A stretch of 64,000 nt of DNA from Eleusine coracana subsp. coracana (lineage: Eukaryota > Streptophyta > Magnoliopsida > Poales > Poaceae). Made by a program: the position numbers and the translations under genes. The stretch covers positions 21,922,001 through 21,986,000 of the forward strand of contig CM064428.1 in assembly GCA_032690845.1 (NCBI GenBank), given 5' to 3'. The notes under the pieces were generated by a model. The model saw only the letters and a program-made list of their open reading frames with translations, was not told the DNA's origin and did not search any database. This document shows positions 1-11,877 of this stretch, piece after piece (position 1 is the stretch's first letter; every line of letters starts with the position of its first letter).

Positions 1-1696
1 CCGCCGCAAATGTCCTAAGCTAAAGTACTGTTTACTGCATCATCCGAATCTTAACATATGAAGTTCTAGGTTCTCACTCAAAATAACATTGTTTGTTTTC
101 CTTTTTCTTTTCTGTTTATATAGGCCACCTTCTGCTGACACTTGAAAGCATGGATGAGCTGCTTGTGGCGTCCCACCTGAAGAAATGGTGATGGTTACAT
201 TACATGAGGCAATAGATCTCCTGTAGCAATGCTTAATGAAGTTTGCATCTATTCTCATGTGCCTATGCATCCAGAAGGTCACAATCATTTATTGCGGGAT
301 GCTTTCTGAAGCCTATAACTATTTCCTGTTTTTAGTGTGTCTTTATTCTCTATTTTGATATTTATGTAATTTAGGTAGTACAGTGAACAATTCAAGAAGA
401 AAGTGAAAACTGAAGTTCATTGACTTTACAGTGCTTTTGTGACCTTGATTTTACATTCGAAATCCTCCATATTATATACTTGTCATCTCAAATTAAATCT
501 TTTTGTTTCTGCACCCTGAAGTAATTATAATGGATACCTAAAGCAAGAACTCCTCCTTAGAGACATTTACAATTATCGTCCTGCTGCTCTCCATTTGCAA
601 ATTAATATAGTGAAAGTCGTTGCTGATGTTAATTACATTGAAAGAGCAATTTCTATATGCTTTTGTGATCTTGATTTAAATATCAATCATTGATCATGAT
701 ATATTATCGTATTGTTTCAAATTCAATTCAAGTCTAGGTTGTATGCCAATTTCAACTACTAGCAACAGGGCAACCATAGATAATAACTATAACAGATAAT
801 TAAATTCCAATCCAAGTCCAGGTCGTATGCCAATTTTCATTCCTCAATATGATTATATACATCGTAGTGCATGTCAAACAGAATTTACAAGTTGTGCCAC
901 TCTGGGCTACCATCTTTTCATAAACAATGCAGAAAATGGAGAAAAACAACAAGAGCTTTTGATATCTACAACCAGCCCGCATTTCTTTTCATCCTGCTCT
1001 CCCTTCTAACATCCTGATTCTACGCTTCTCTGACCAATACCAGATCTTTTACAACCTGCCAAAAAAAAACACAACACCTTCATATTAAAGAAAGTCAATC
1101 CCAAACAGTAATCCATTTTAACAGCAAATAGACTCTGCTTAAAGAAAGAAACTGCGACTAAGTTTTCGTTGCTTAGTAAGTTCAGTACATCATTCTGATC
1201 CATGGCCTCTATACTTCTCAACTGTAAACAAGAAAATGTTCCCTACATCCTAACAGTAATTGGAAAAACCAATCTGACTGACAAAGTGCACAACCATATA
1301 AACAATACTGACATTAACTGTTAAATATTTTCGTGTCAAAAGTAATTTGTTGCTATGAGTAAGTCTGAGCATGCATTGACAGCCATTCTTTTTACAGTTA
1401 TTTACCAATCTTGTCGCTCCTTTAATATTGGATTTTTTCTAGTTAGACAATTTTCCATTACAGCTCAAATACTACTCACTACACTCCTACTACCTGATGA
1501 AGTTACCCCCACTCATGTAGAACTTTGTTCACAAAAATAGTAGCATCATAATGACTATATCATATATGATCAAGGAACTCGTCCTCTATACATGTGGAGT
1601 AAGGTTTTATCGTGCTTCTTTTTCTTTGCTTCAAGAACATAAATGTGGAGGGTATCTAAAGGTAAATGATAGCACAGGCTTATTGATTCTACGTAC
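1..1696. other. AT-rich spacer, no gene recognised
   Basis: I see no conserved coding segment, RNA gene or repeat boundary here. The short open frames on both strands have no recognisable protein features. If the phosphoglucomutase remnant just to the right were a whole gene on the minus strand, its last exons should lie in this stretch. I searched the minus-strand translation for the conserved C-terminal phosphate-binding segment (RLSGTGS) and did not find it. Confidence 0.5.
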
Positions 1697-2116
1697 CAGT
1701 CTTGAACCATCTCTAAAGAGGTACCGGATACCCAGATGCTTGGAGACAGATCCATCAACAGGATCCCTGTACTCAAACTCATCAGCTGCAACAATATCGG
1801 AAACATCTGACCGAATCTCCTTGATCAACCTGATGAAAAGATAATTTAGATAATATAAGAAATAGTTCCAAGTGTGTAAATCCAGGTACTGGTAAGAGCT
1901 ATACATATAAATATATATACTTATTAAGTTAGCTCTAGGATAATTCCAAAGTATTAGTGAAAAGCTTTCTGGAGAAGTAATAATACTAGAATTTCTGCAC
2001 AATGAATACACCAGAATCTCTCCTCGAAGGTTGTCCTTATTCTTGAAAGCAAGAATAGATAGCCATGCTAGCACAGCCCTGATACCATCCTTCTCACGAA
2101 TGTGATCAGACCCCAA
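1697..2116 (-). pseudogene. Phosphoglucomutase gene fragment (two internal exons)
   Basis: On the minus strand two blocks match internal exons of plant cytosolic phosphoglucomutase, which interconverts glucose-1- and glucose-6-phosphate. The first block (about 2116-2012) reads SDHIREKDG, then AVLAWLSILAFKNKDNLRGE. The second (about 1829-1697) reads ADEFEYRDPVDGSVSKH and then a GSRLV stretch that stops at a GT-like donor. The second block is preceded by a good CAG acceptor. The exon that normally lies between them (the VEDIVLQHW region) is missing from the roughly 180 bases separating them. The exons before and after are not in the window. Normally invariant residues are changed (GIW to GIR, LFGDGS to LFRDGS), and no AG acceptor sits next to the first block. 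I read it as a decayed fragment, perhaps a remnant of gene duplication. A working gene is very unlikely. Confidence 0.8.
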
Positions 2117-3837
2117 ATAATGTAGCACAACTCTATTCTAAGTGCAAATACCATCAAGTCACTGAATATGGTTTAATCTATGAAAATTGCCAGCTAATGC
2201 CAGCTAAAGAAGAAGCCAGACAGCTCATTCCTTGAATACACAAAGGAATTGACATTCAAAGATTATTTCAAAGAACTGTTCACTTTAACATTCAGAGATC
2301 AATACAGTCTGAAAATTCATTGACATATCATTGTATAATCAGTTAAATATTCAGTTCATTTTCTAGGAATCTTTGATTGACAATTTGTAATCAAGTAATA
2401 GTACAAGATAAATTATCGGAAATTTTACTGTATCTTCACGGCAGCGCCTGAGGCACAGACAGCGCCGGCGGCCACGGCAACACGCCGGCGGCAACATGGC
2501 GACCAGTTTGACGTGGTGGAAGCCGACCTTCGGGTGCTCCAGTCTAACCTTCCTCCTCTTCCTACTACCACCATCCGTCACCCCACCGGAACCCTAACCG
2601 CCACCGCGACCCCATCGGTGGCGTCGGCCAATGCCAAGCACGTTGCGGCAGAGGTCGTGTTCCATCGCCGCAGAGCCTCGGACCCGGTCCCCTCGTGCTG
2701 GCACTCACCTTGTCGCCGCTCGAGTCCCTCACAGATCGAGGTCGCCAATCTTCGTTGCGTTGCTCGACGGTTGGAATGTTAGCCAAAGCGCAACGCGCTT
2801 TTGTTGAAGCGCCTTCTGTCGCCGCCGAAGCCGCCTTTCGTCGCCGATGAGGCTCGCATCCGGAGCCCCTCGCGCCGTCGCTCGCCTCATCGCCGCTTGA
2901 GCCCCTTGAAGATCGAGATCGGGGATCAGGTAAATTACCCTTACATGTTACTATTTATGCCTTTATGAAATGACCATTGTACCCCTGCAAAATAGATGGC
3001 CAGATTTCATTTATACTCCTACCGTACCACCGGAGTAAAGGTACAGTAAAAATGCTCTTTTTGAAACTGATCTCATCCCCCTATCCTCACGCAGTCCCGC
3101 TCGTCCTCACGGGTGACATCGCCCAAACACCGTGTAAAAAAAACAAGACATCGCCCAGGCACTTTCGCTGCCCGCACCTCGCCCAAGCACGACACCACCT
3201 AAGTTCAAAAAAAAAAGCACGACGCCACTTCGCCGCCGCTGCTCCTCGTCCCTCCTCGCCCGCACAGCGTCCAAGCGCGACGCCGCCACCTTCGCCGTTG
3301 TTGTCACCGTCGTCGTCGAGGATAAGAGCGCCCCGTTTCGAGCTCGAGGCCACGCCAACCTGCCTCTTCGAGCTCTAGCTCGCCTGCAGCCCACCGCAGT
3401 TGCTCGCCCGAACAGCCGAACCCACGCCATGGATGAACGGCCGCGCCGCCGTGCTTGACGGGCCTGTCGGATGGCCCGGCACGGCTCACTAATTTTGTGT
3501 CGTGCGGTGGCACGACGGGCTGCACGGCCCAGCCCGAAATTCAATGGCCCGGGCCATTTCGTGTACCACACTATCAATGATTCACTGGACAATCTCACGG
3601 TCTCACCTCCATGGTCGCTGTCGGGTATCTCATCTTCCTTCCGCCGCCGCAGCCGCCCGGCTTGGCGCCCGCCCATGCCTTTGTTGCGCAGGGCCCATTC
3701 CCTGTGCGCCACGAGCACTGTCTGGCGGCTTCTGCGGAGGCTCCTCGCTGCCACGGTGCTCCCTCCCGCTCCACCGAGCATGCTTCCCGCTGTCTGCCGA
3801 TAGGAAGAATGGAGGCGGCCACAGGTTAACCCCCCAG
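2117..3837. other. Spacer with two GC-rich blocks
   Basis: The blocks at about 2440-2935 and 3060-3830 are strongly GC-rich and resemble 5' untranslated or first-exon sequence of grass genes. Open frames exist on both strands in several phases, as GC-rich DNA always gives, and none shows a domain I recognise. The second block may hold the promoter and first exon of the Ycf20-like gene described below: a possible donor follows ACAG at about 3824. The stretch 2936-3060 is AT-rich and featureless. Confidence 0.4.
3435..3570. repeat. GGCCC/GGGCC-rich repeat relic
   Basis: This short stretch is built from words such as GGCCCGGCACGGC, CACGACGGGC and GGCCCGGGCC. The same vocabulary returns at 19.5-20.1 kb and is typical of dispersed non-autonomous DNA transposon relics in grasses. 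I could not find terminal inverted repeats or a target duplication, so the family is not assigned. Confidence 0.4.
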
Positions 3838-3923
3838 AGATATTTCTCTGTTGATTCATGTGCAACCTTGTATAAGACAAGGATTTGGTGGTGGTTCCTC
3901 TTGTCAGACCCACCTGAACTTCA
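3838..3923 (+). other. Candidate 5' exon of the Ycf20-like gene
   Basis: After a pyrimidine-rich stretch ending in CAG, about 86 bases read openly (CIRQGFGGGSSCQTHLNFS) up to a GTATCT donor. The phase left at that donor (one base) fits the exon at 14680, which begins with two bases of a codon. If correct, the intron between them is where the 10.5-kb retrotransposon sits. Supported only by splice signals and phase; I do not recognise this peptide as a conserved domain, and transit-peptide regions are poorly conserved. Confidence 0.3.
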
Positions 3924-4069
3924 GTATCTCGTTTTCTATTTCACGTTGCTATTTTTGGTTCACTTTTGTCTCCTGTCTCATTTTCTTGAAGTTGGTTATT
4001 AGATGTATAGTTTTTGTCACTTTTGCATCCTATCCCAGCGTATCTAATTTTCTTGAAGTTGGCAGTTAT

Positions 4070-6060
4070 TGAAAGTGCATCTAGTCCCCTAGTGGGTTTT
4101 GGTGTATTGAATGACAACATGATTAAAGAACTAATGATTCTTGTGAGTATTTTAGCAGGACATATTTAACAAATGTACATTGTATGTCTCAACGTGGGTA
4201 TTATTATTCGAAATGTACGCCAACTCAAATTATAAGACATGGATATTCATTGTATGATTCGGTATTCATTTGAATGGCTTGTTCACAAGGATCAAAGAAT
4301 GTACGAATAAAAGATGATGATCAATTGCTTACGGACACAAAATTGGATACTCTATCAAAAGCAAAGTGATCAAAATGTCTACACAATGACAAAAGAATTC
4401 ATGTGGATGATGTAAAGTAATGTATGGCTCAAGTTAGTAAGATGGTAAGTGACTGGCTTGACTTGACCGCGATGGACCATGCAAGGAGAAGGGCAAGATG
4501 AGTCTTGGCGCCGAGGGACCAAATGCAATGGTGAAGGGTGAGCATAGCATAATCATGGACCGATCAAGCTACAAGGTGTCATATGTTGCCAAGTATGAAT
4601 TGACGATGAAAGTGAAGAAAATAAAGTGACTTCTGAATCAATTATAGAAGATGATCGTATAGTTTCAAATATTCTAAGTCACAAGATCTAGGTGATGACA
4701 CAAAAATGGAAAGCACATGTTGCATCTCTCATAAAGCTAAAGATGAAGAAGTGGCAAGATTCAAATTATGCAAGCTCAAGTTGAAGAAAAGTCTCCTTTT
4801 GTTTTTAATCTTGAGTTTAGGCATGCCGCTCTATCAAGAGGGATGTTACATGGATGATATGCTAAGTCTCAATGCTCAAAAGAAAATATCAAGTGAGAAG
4901 AGTGACACACAATAGCCAAACACACACTATCCTCTCACTGTCCCAGGAAAACCGGAGTGTCTAATTTTGGGCTGGTTTGAATTCCAACGGCTAGTTCAGC
5001 AAAAACTGGATGGTCCGGTTTTGGAAATCGGAGTGTCCGGTTTTCAATGGCTAGTTTCCAACGGCTACTTTTGGAGGGGTGAGTATTTATACTCACTCAA
5101 CCCCTCCTTCGGTAGCTGCTGACTCCATTCATGAAAATAACATATCCAAAGCCCTCTAGCACTCTCCCCAACTCCTCTTTGTGAGGATTGATCTCTTTGT
5201 GACAATTGGGTTGAGAGAGATACTCTTTGTGAGAAAGTTTAAGCACTTGAGCATTGTTGCATAGCAAGATTCCATGACACATTTGTTACTCTTGGAATTG
5301 AAGATTTTTAGACGGCTAGGCATCGCCCTAGAGCTCCCAAGTTTGTGGTGAGCCTTGGGAAAGTTTGTAAAGGTCGGCTTCACCTCCACAAGGGAAGAAG
5401 CAAGCTTAGTGGAGTACCGGACTGGATCTTGGTGAATGCTTGGTCATACAAGCTTGATCTCGGTGATTGCTTGGCGAGGTAAAAGGGTTGAAAGAGACCC
5501 GGCTCAAGTGTGATCGAGCTCCTCAACGGAGAAGTAGACAACTTGGTTGCAAGTTGGTCGAACTCCGGTAAATAAATCCCCATGTGCTCCCTTGTTCCTT
5601 GTTTTTTTTTAAGTTCTAGCTTGCTTTAATTTCTCATAGGTTGCATGAGTAGTTGCTCTTGTTTTCCTAAGTGGATAAACTTGCTCTTGCTTGTGTGCAA
5701 CCTCTAATAGCTTGGATTGTGCTAGATCTCCTCTACAAACTATTTCTCCCTTGCCTCTGTTTTCTATCCCGAGAAAACCGGAGTGTCCGGTTTTGGATAG
5801 TGTTCTATCTTGGTGATTTCTGTGTGAAACCACCTTGCTCTAGCCTTGTTGTATTTGTGGTAGGGTGCATGCTTATAGTTCCCGCTAGTTTCTTTTTGCT
5901 TAGTTTATTCTGTCTCCCTGACAAAAACCGGAGTGTCCGGTTTGCCAAACCGGAGGGTCTGGTTTTTGGTAGTACTAATTCTGCTGTGAGTTTTGGAATA
6001 AATTTCAGGAATGCCTATTCACCCCCCCCCCCCCGTCTAGGCGACATCAAGGTCCTTTCA
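4070..6060 (+). repeat. 5' LTR of element A
   Basis: A 1,991-base LTR with TG...CA termini, closely similar throughout to the copy at 12661-14604. It contains several copies of the AACCGGAGTGTCCGGTTT-type palindrome. Near its 3' end a run of 13 C (6022-6034) corresponds to only 6 C in the other LTR. The ORF-like stretches inside are not genes. Confidence 0.93.
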
Positions 6061-6061
6061 A

Positions 6062-6074
6062 TTGGTATCAGAGC
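6062..6074 (+). other. Primer binding site of element A
   Basis: TGGTATCAGAGCC begins one base after the 5' LTR ends. This is the usual primer site of plant Ty1/copia elements, complementary to the 3' end of initiator methionine tRNA. Confidence 0.88.
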
Positions 6075-6109
6075 CTAATCTCCTTATTAGGCTTCACCGC
6101 TTGGAGAAT

Positions 6110-7954
6110 ATGATGTCGCTTCCACACATTGCTTCGTCATCCTTCGAGGAAACATGCTTCAATGGAGCAAACTTTGCTTCATGGAAAAATCTCATGTCCT
6201 CTTACTTACATGAAATGAGCCCTCAAGTTTGGTGGATCGTAGATATAGGCTTTTCTCATGACTTTGGAGTTCATCGTCCAACAAAAGCTCAAGAGAAATG
6301 CTTATATCTTGAAGCTCGTGCATTTCGTTCTTTATCTAGTGCTTTGAGTGCAGAAGTGGTTGGCATGATCCTTAACAAGTATGGTCACCGTAAGAGTGCT
6401 CACCTCATTTGGAAGGCACTTGAGGAGATGTATGGCTCTAGCAATAAGCAAAAATCATCATTGGAGTGTGAGCCAGAGAACATCTCCTCCTCGACAAGCT
6501 CAAAAGACCAACACCAACATAAGCAATCAAAAGATCAAGAAAGCAGAGCTGAATCTATCTGCCTGGGAAAACCGGATGGTTCGGTTTCCCAAACTGGAGT
6601 GTCCGGTTTTGGCAAGACAGAAATAGCTTCAATAAAAGATGTCAATGATCTTGACTGCTCCACGTTCAAACCAAGTGAGGAGTCTACCTCACCAACAAGC
6701 TCATGGGTAGAGGATGAGGACTCTTTCCGTCTCATGACCAAGAGACAAAGAGAAGCCAAAACATCCACGCTTGCTAAAGGTGATGATTTGAGTAGCAATG
6801 ATGCATGTACTATTAACTCTCTATCTTATGAAGCACAATTAGAGAAGGCAAATCAAATGGTCTTCAAGGAGTACCAAAAGCTAGCCAAAAAGCATCTTGA
6901 TCTGCAAAAGAGACATAGCATGCTTCTCAGCTCCCATGAAAAGCTAGTTGATACTTATGTCATGCTAGAGACAACACATGAGATTGCTCTAACAGTGGTA
7001 AAATCCCTTCAACCTCACACTTGCACATGTGCACCTATATCCATTGATTTATCATGTGCTAACATATGTTGTCTTCAAGAAAAGCCATCTCTTGATGAGC
7101 ATATAATTGTAGAAACTTGTGATGATCTCATTGCAAGTGAAAATGATGCTCTCAAAGAAGAAAATAAGAAGCTCAAGATGGACATAAGTCGGTTGAAAGG
7201 CAAAGATCTTGTCCAACCATCTCAAGATAACCGTGGCAACATGGTGAAGAAGCTTGAGAAGGGATCAACTGTCACATGCTCCCAAAGCTCCACAACTGAC
7301 CTTGAAAAAGTCCATGACATGAAGAGAAATAAGAAGAACAAAACAAGTGCTCATGTCATATGCTTCGAGTGCTCAACAAAGGGACACTTTGCCTCCAAGT
7401 GTCCAACTAAGAAAAAGGTTCAACCAACACTTTCTAGAAGACAAAGAAAGATATCTTAGAGAAGGTGTTTTGTTTGCCATGAGGCAGGGCACAAAATTTC
7501 TCAATGCACAACAAAATAAAGAAAACAACAAGTCTGTGAAAACCGGATGGTCCGGTTTCTGAAACCGGATGGTCCGGTTTCTACAGGCAAGATGAGATCA
7601 CAAGAGAAGCTTGAGAAAGGTTTTGTGTCAGCACTTAACCGATACATGGATAAGAATGGGAGTACCAAAAGACAACTCAAGGTGAAAGCAAATAAAATCA
7701 AGCACCACAAATGCTATATTTGTCGTGAAAAAGGCCACATTAGTAAGGATTGCCCTATGTCTCAAACCCCTTCAAATTTTGCCCACAATCATGTATCTTG
7801 TGCTAAGGCAAATGTTGACTCTTGTGTTGTCAAGGTGATGAGTTCACCCATTGATAGTGCAAAGTCAAGTTGGATGCCTAAAGCTTGCGACCCAACAAGT
7901 GTTGGGTACCAAAATATGCTTGAAAGTGTTCATGAGCTGCAGGTGATGCATTGA
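6110..7954 (+). pseudogene. Gag protein of element A, broken by two stops
   Basis: One reading frame runs from ATG at 6110 to 7954, interrupted by TAG at 7457-7459 and TAA at 7517-7519. The N-terminal part (FNGANFASWKNLMSSYL, then LIWKALEEMYG) is the gag fold of plant copia elements, which packages element RNA in cytoplasmic particles. The middle is predicted coiled coil, rich in Lys, Glu and Leu. Three CCHC zinc knuckles follow in the same frame: CFECSTKGHFASKC, CFVCHEAGHKISQC (between the two stops) and CYICREKGHISKDC. The frame ends near WMPKACDPTS, where an autonomous relative would continue into protease. An alternative start upstream at 6062 would use TTG in the primer site and is unlikely. 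A pair of CCGG palindromes lies inside the frame at about 6567-6610. Confidence 0.85.
7537..7581. repeat. Tandem pair of 19-bp CCGG palindromes
   Basis: Two back-to-back copies of AAACCGGATGGTCCGGTTT, each an almost perfect inverted repeat, lie a few bases apart inside the gag frame. The same unit, often paired, recurs at about 4948, 5005, 5773, 5923, 6567, 8308, 8484, 9533, 9948, 10106, 12113, 12331, 13533, 13588, 14348 and 14497, that is, in both LTRs and throughout the internal region. Confidence 0.9.
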
Positions 7955-10227
7955 TGACTTGACATGCACAAAAATAATGGAATAACATAAAACTTGCCAA
8001 GTGTGAAGAGACTTCAATACTATCAACATCAATGACATCTAGGAAAGGAATAAGTATTAATAAACATCCCTTTCTTGTTCCACATTCCTGCAGCAATGAA
8101 TCCTCACGTTCATGTTTACTACTTGAGAAGTGCTCTCAAGTATGCAAGCATGAATGTTTTTATAAAGAGATGCAATTAATGTCTCCCTTGGAGAAACTTT
8201 TTGAATATCTCTCAGGATTGATGAACACACACAAGAAGCCAAGAAAGCAACACAAAGCAAGAAGTTAAGAAAGCTTGGTGAAGAACATTGAAAAATCAAG
8301 AACTCAGGAAAACTGGATGCTCTGGATTACAAACCGGACGGTCCGGTTTCCCTGACATAACTAGATGCATCGGACTTGTCGGACAATTCTATCAGACTCC
8401 AGAGAGCATGGCACTTTGAATTCATCGGACATGTCCTATGATCATCGGACATGTCCGAGACATGGGTAAAATTCCAGACTCTAAAAAAATCAGATGGTCC
8501 GGTTACCAAACCAGATGGTCCGATTTTGACCAGAAATCATATGAAACCCTTACAATCAATGCTCTATGAGTATTCCTTGTTTTTGTTGCTTTCTTAGCTA
8601 TAATTATCTATGCCTTAACTAAGATATAGTTTGTATCTCCTCAACTCCTTAACCGAGCAAAAATGCACATACAAAAATTATTCAATAATTTGGTGCATAT
8701 ATTAAGGGGGAGATTCATCATATGTCTTTAGTTAAGAAGAACTAATGTCTACACTCTAAGTGATCATGTGAGCAGCAACTACATGGAAAGATCTTCAGTG
8801 ATCTATCCCTCTCTAGATGATTATTCCTTAAGTGATTCTAGCCTAAGCCATAAATGTCATCATCCACCATTGAAAGTGCATCAAGAACAAGGATGATGCA
8901 GTACTACCAAATTTGATAGAGCACAAAGCTAGGTAAGGCCAAGGTAAGTTCTTCTTTATGGTCTTGGTTCTTTGTTTCCTATGCATATAGAACTCTTGTG
9001 GTAGAACCTGCCTTGGTATGTGTGTGGCTCTTATCACTACATACTCTTTGTGAGATAGGATAGATGTTTTTCGAAAACCCTTAATCCTGCTATGTGTGCA
9101 TTTTGAAAAACATTTGACTCATGATCTTTGTGATCGCATCAAACAAACTGTGGCTATAGTTCAACTTGATTGATTGCTGCCTAACCACAATTTGTGAAAT
9201 CTTCTATCTCAAGTCCAAAAATCAAATCTATCTATCTCTCTCTTTGATCAAATCCCTCTACCTAAATCTTCTCATCATCAAAGGAACAAGAAGTTGCAAA
9301 GAGCAGAGCCTTTTCTCACAAAATTCCTTGGAAAAGAGAGCTGCACTACAAAGGATAAGAATTTGAAATGAGCAAATACTAGGAAAGTGAGTTTTCGAAA
9401 AGATTACCAGAGAGTAGTGCAAAAGAAAGATTTGCATATGAAGAAAGGAGGTTAAAAAGGGAGAAGAATCAAGAATTGGAAAAGAATGGCAGAGAATCTG
9501 ACAAAAACTTTGTTTTGTCTGTCTGATCAGGCAAAACCGGACAGTCCCGTTTCCAAACCGGACAGTTCGGTTTTCTCGAGTTTAACCCAATCCTGCCAGA
9601 ACTTACCCTTCGAGTCTCTTCATTCTTTTCTCTCTCAAACCGATGCCGCCTCCTCCGTCTCCTCCTCCACATTGGCGATTTGAAGGCTCCCACCATTGGG
9701 AAAGTGATTTCTTAGTCAAATCAAGGTCTTCAACTCTGGATACTCCGGATTTCTCCTCCGATTTTTGGATCATCACTCCTTCTCAAGGTACCCTAGGTTT
9801 CATTGGTTCAATCTCTTAGGTACCTTGTTAGATTTGAATTTCCTTCAGAACATTGTCTCCTAGTATGCCATAGAGTTGCTACCTTCAATTCGTTTGAAGT
9901 CATATGGCCAAAATTAATCGAGATTAAGTGCCTAGGGTTTGACTGTGAAAATCAGATGGTCCGGTTTTGGCAGACAAATCCTAAATTGTTAATTCTTGGT
10001 TATTTCAGTTTATAGGAGATTTCTTGCCAGCACCATGCTCAAATCATATTCCAATCGCATTAGAATCTAGGGTGAGATGACAGAATGCATGTTGTTGTAC
10101 TCTATAAAAATCGGATGGTCCGGTTTTGAAACTAGAGGGTTCGGTTTTCCTAGAGTTGTACAATATACAATATGTTGACTCATTCTAAGTTCTAACCCTC
10201 TCTCTCTATGTCAAGGCTGTTTCCTAA
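7955..10227 (+). other. Internal non-coding part of element A
   Basis: This is where protease, integrase and reverse transcriptase would be in a full Ty1/copia element. None of their motifs appears in any frame. The stretch holds five palindrome sites, a polypurine-tract look-alike (AAGGGGGAGAT, near 8705) and a few short open frames without recognisable features. Confidence 0.7.
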
Positions 10228-10260
10228 GTGTTGTTCACTCCTATTTATGACAAGGACAGT

Positions 10261-11877
10261 ATGTTGGATCCCGAGGGTGAGAGAAATGTGAAGGCAAAGC
10301 ATGATGACAGAGTCTATCAGAGAAGGAAACAAGTGGTCAGAAAGATGCCTAGAGGCACACTGACAATTCAGGAGGACCCAGCTTCAGAGCCTAGTGACAG
10401 TAGGACTTCCTCTGATGATGATGTTGAGGATGAGACTTGGGTACCATCTCCTCCTAGGCCTAGTCACCCTAGGGAGGCCGAATCCTCTAGGACAGCAGAT
10501 GGAGAGGATGATATCATGCAGGAGGATGAGGAAACCTTTGATGTTGATGAGCCAATTCCAGTGGATTATGTTGACTTTGGTAATCCTAAATTTACTATTC
10601 CTTAGACTCCATCATGGAGGCAAAAAGTCAACTACAAGGGAAATGTGGATGAAGTGAGAAAGATGAGAGCAATCAACTATAGAGCTTCTCCAAAGCAGCA
10701 TGGAATAGATTATAGGTTTTGGTCACACTTCCATCAGGACTATTATGAGACAGTGATCATACCAAAGACCAAATCCATTTCAGCTGCTCAATGGGTTGAT
10801 TGGGGCTACCTGATTGCTAAGGATGATGCTATCATCAACAGTGTAGTGGCAGAATGTAAGGCCAAGAGTGTAAGCAATATCATGGCATTTCAGAAAAATT
10901 GGAACAATAAGGCCATTGCTCAGTTCTATGCCACTTTGTATATTGAGGAGCATGGGAATGTGAGAAACTTCCACTGGTTGACTGAGGGACAGTGGTATGA
11001 GATTAGCTATGCTTAGTTTGCTAGGCTGCTTGGTTTTGGGAGGAATGATGCTAACCGCCCCAAACTTCACTTGCATCATGCTCTAAAGGCGGATAGAATG
11101 GGTTTCATGTACCCAAGGACCAAGCAAGGCAGCAGAGGGCACACCACTGATTTGCTCCCCTTCTACTACTACATCAACAGGATGTTCAGATGGACTCTCA
11201 CACCTAGGGAAGGTGACTCCACAGCCATTTCCTCCTACAACAAAAACATTTTGGCTGCTATGTGTCCCACTCCTCCACATGGTACTCCCTTCTCAGTCTT
11301 TGACTTCATATGGGAGGAGATAAAGGGCATTGCAAATCACTCTTTGAAGAGTTGTGGGTATGCGCCGTATATCATGCATATGATTGAGAAAGTCACCGGT
11401 GGCACATTTGTGTGTGATAGCATCCACACAAGGTACAAGATCAAGGTAGTGGCTCACCCTCAGGAGGACATACCAGCAGCTCCAACAGCCCCCACTCAGC
11501 CCATAGCACCTTCATCTCACAGTGTACCACCTTCCATGGATGCTAGTGGTAGTGGGCTGCAGGTAGACAAGCCACCCTCACCTTTGAGAAGAATAATGAA
11601 CATGCTCTTTTGCCTCAACAAGAAGCAGTATGAGTCTGATGTGAGAGCTCATCATGAGAGACAAGAGAGGAAGAAGATTACTAAGAGAGTCAAAGAAATT
11701 CATAGCAAGCTAGAGATTCAGCTACCTTGCTCTCCTATTGGGTCAGAAGGTGCAGCAAGTCCTATGGAGACTTGGGAAGAAAGGATGGGCAGTTTTGAGC
11801 AGCAGGATGACTATGCCACTCAGACCTATGGTGACATGAGCCTTGGTGGCTATGGCTATGGTTACAGTTTTACATGA
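10261..11877 (+). pseudogene. Second ORF of element A, unassigned, two TAG stops
   Basis: A single frame runs from ATG at 10261 (or GTG at 10228) to 11877, broken only by TAG at 10603-10605 and 11014-11016. The N-terminal third is acidic and rich in Ser and Pro. A globular middle follows: YRFWSHFHQDYYETVI, FARLLGFGR, then HHALKADRMGFMYPRTKQG and LPFYYYINRMFRWTLTP. The end has a charged helix (RAHHERQERKKITKRVKEI) and a Gly/Tyr tail. It carries no zinc knuckle, protease, integrase or polymerase motif. The middle resembles plant repeat proteins labelled 'putative plant transposon protein' and occupies the place of the env-like ORF of Sireviruses; I recall this only by resemblance. Its function is unknown. 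Both TAG codons are consistent with former CAG. Confidence 0.65.

Noticed and set aside
1631..2128. A continuous 165-codon frame covering both phosphoglucomutase blocks
   Set aside because: The part between the blocks is AT-rich intron sequence that happens to lack stops. It is not one exon.
2418..3055. Possible Pack-MULE with ends TTTTACTGTATCTTCAC and GTAAAGGTACAGTAAAA around GC-rich DNA
   Set aside because: The inverted match is under 20 bases with mismatches, no nine-base duplication was found, and the enclosed DNA shows no recognisable gene fragment.
3107..3913. Long minus-strand frame of 268 codons
   Set aside because: It lies in GC-rich DNA with open frames on both strands and has no domain or conserved motif.
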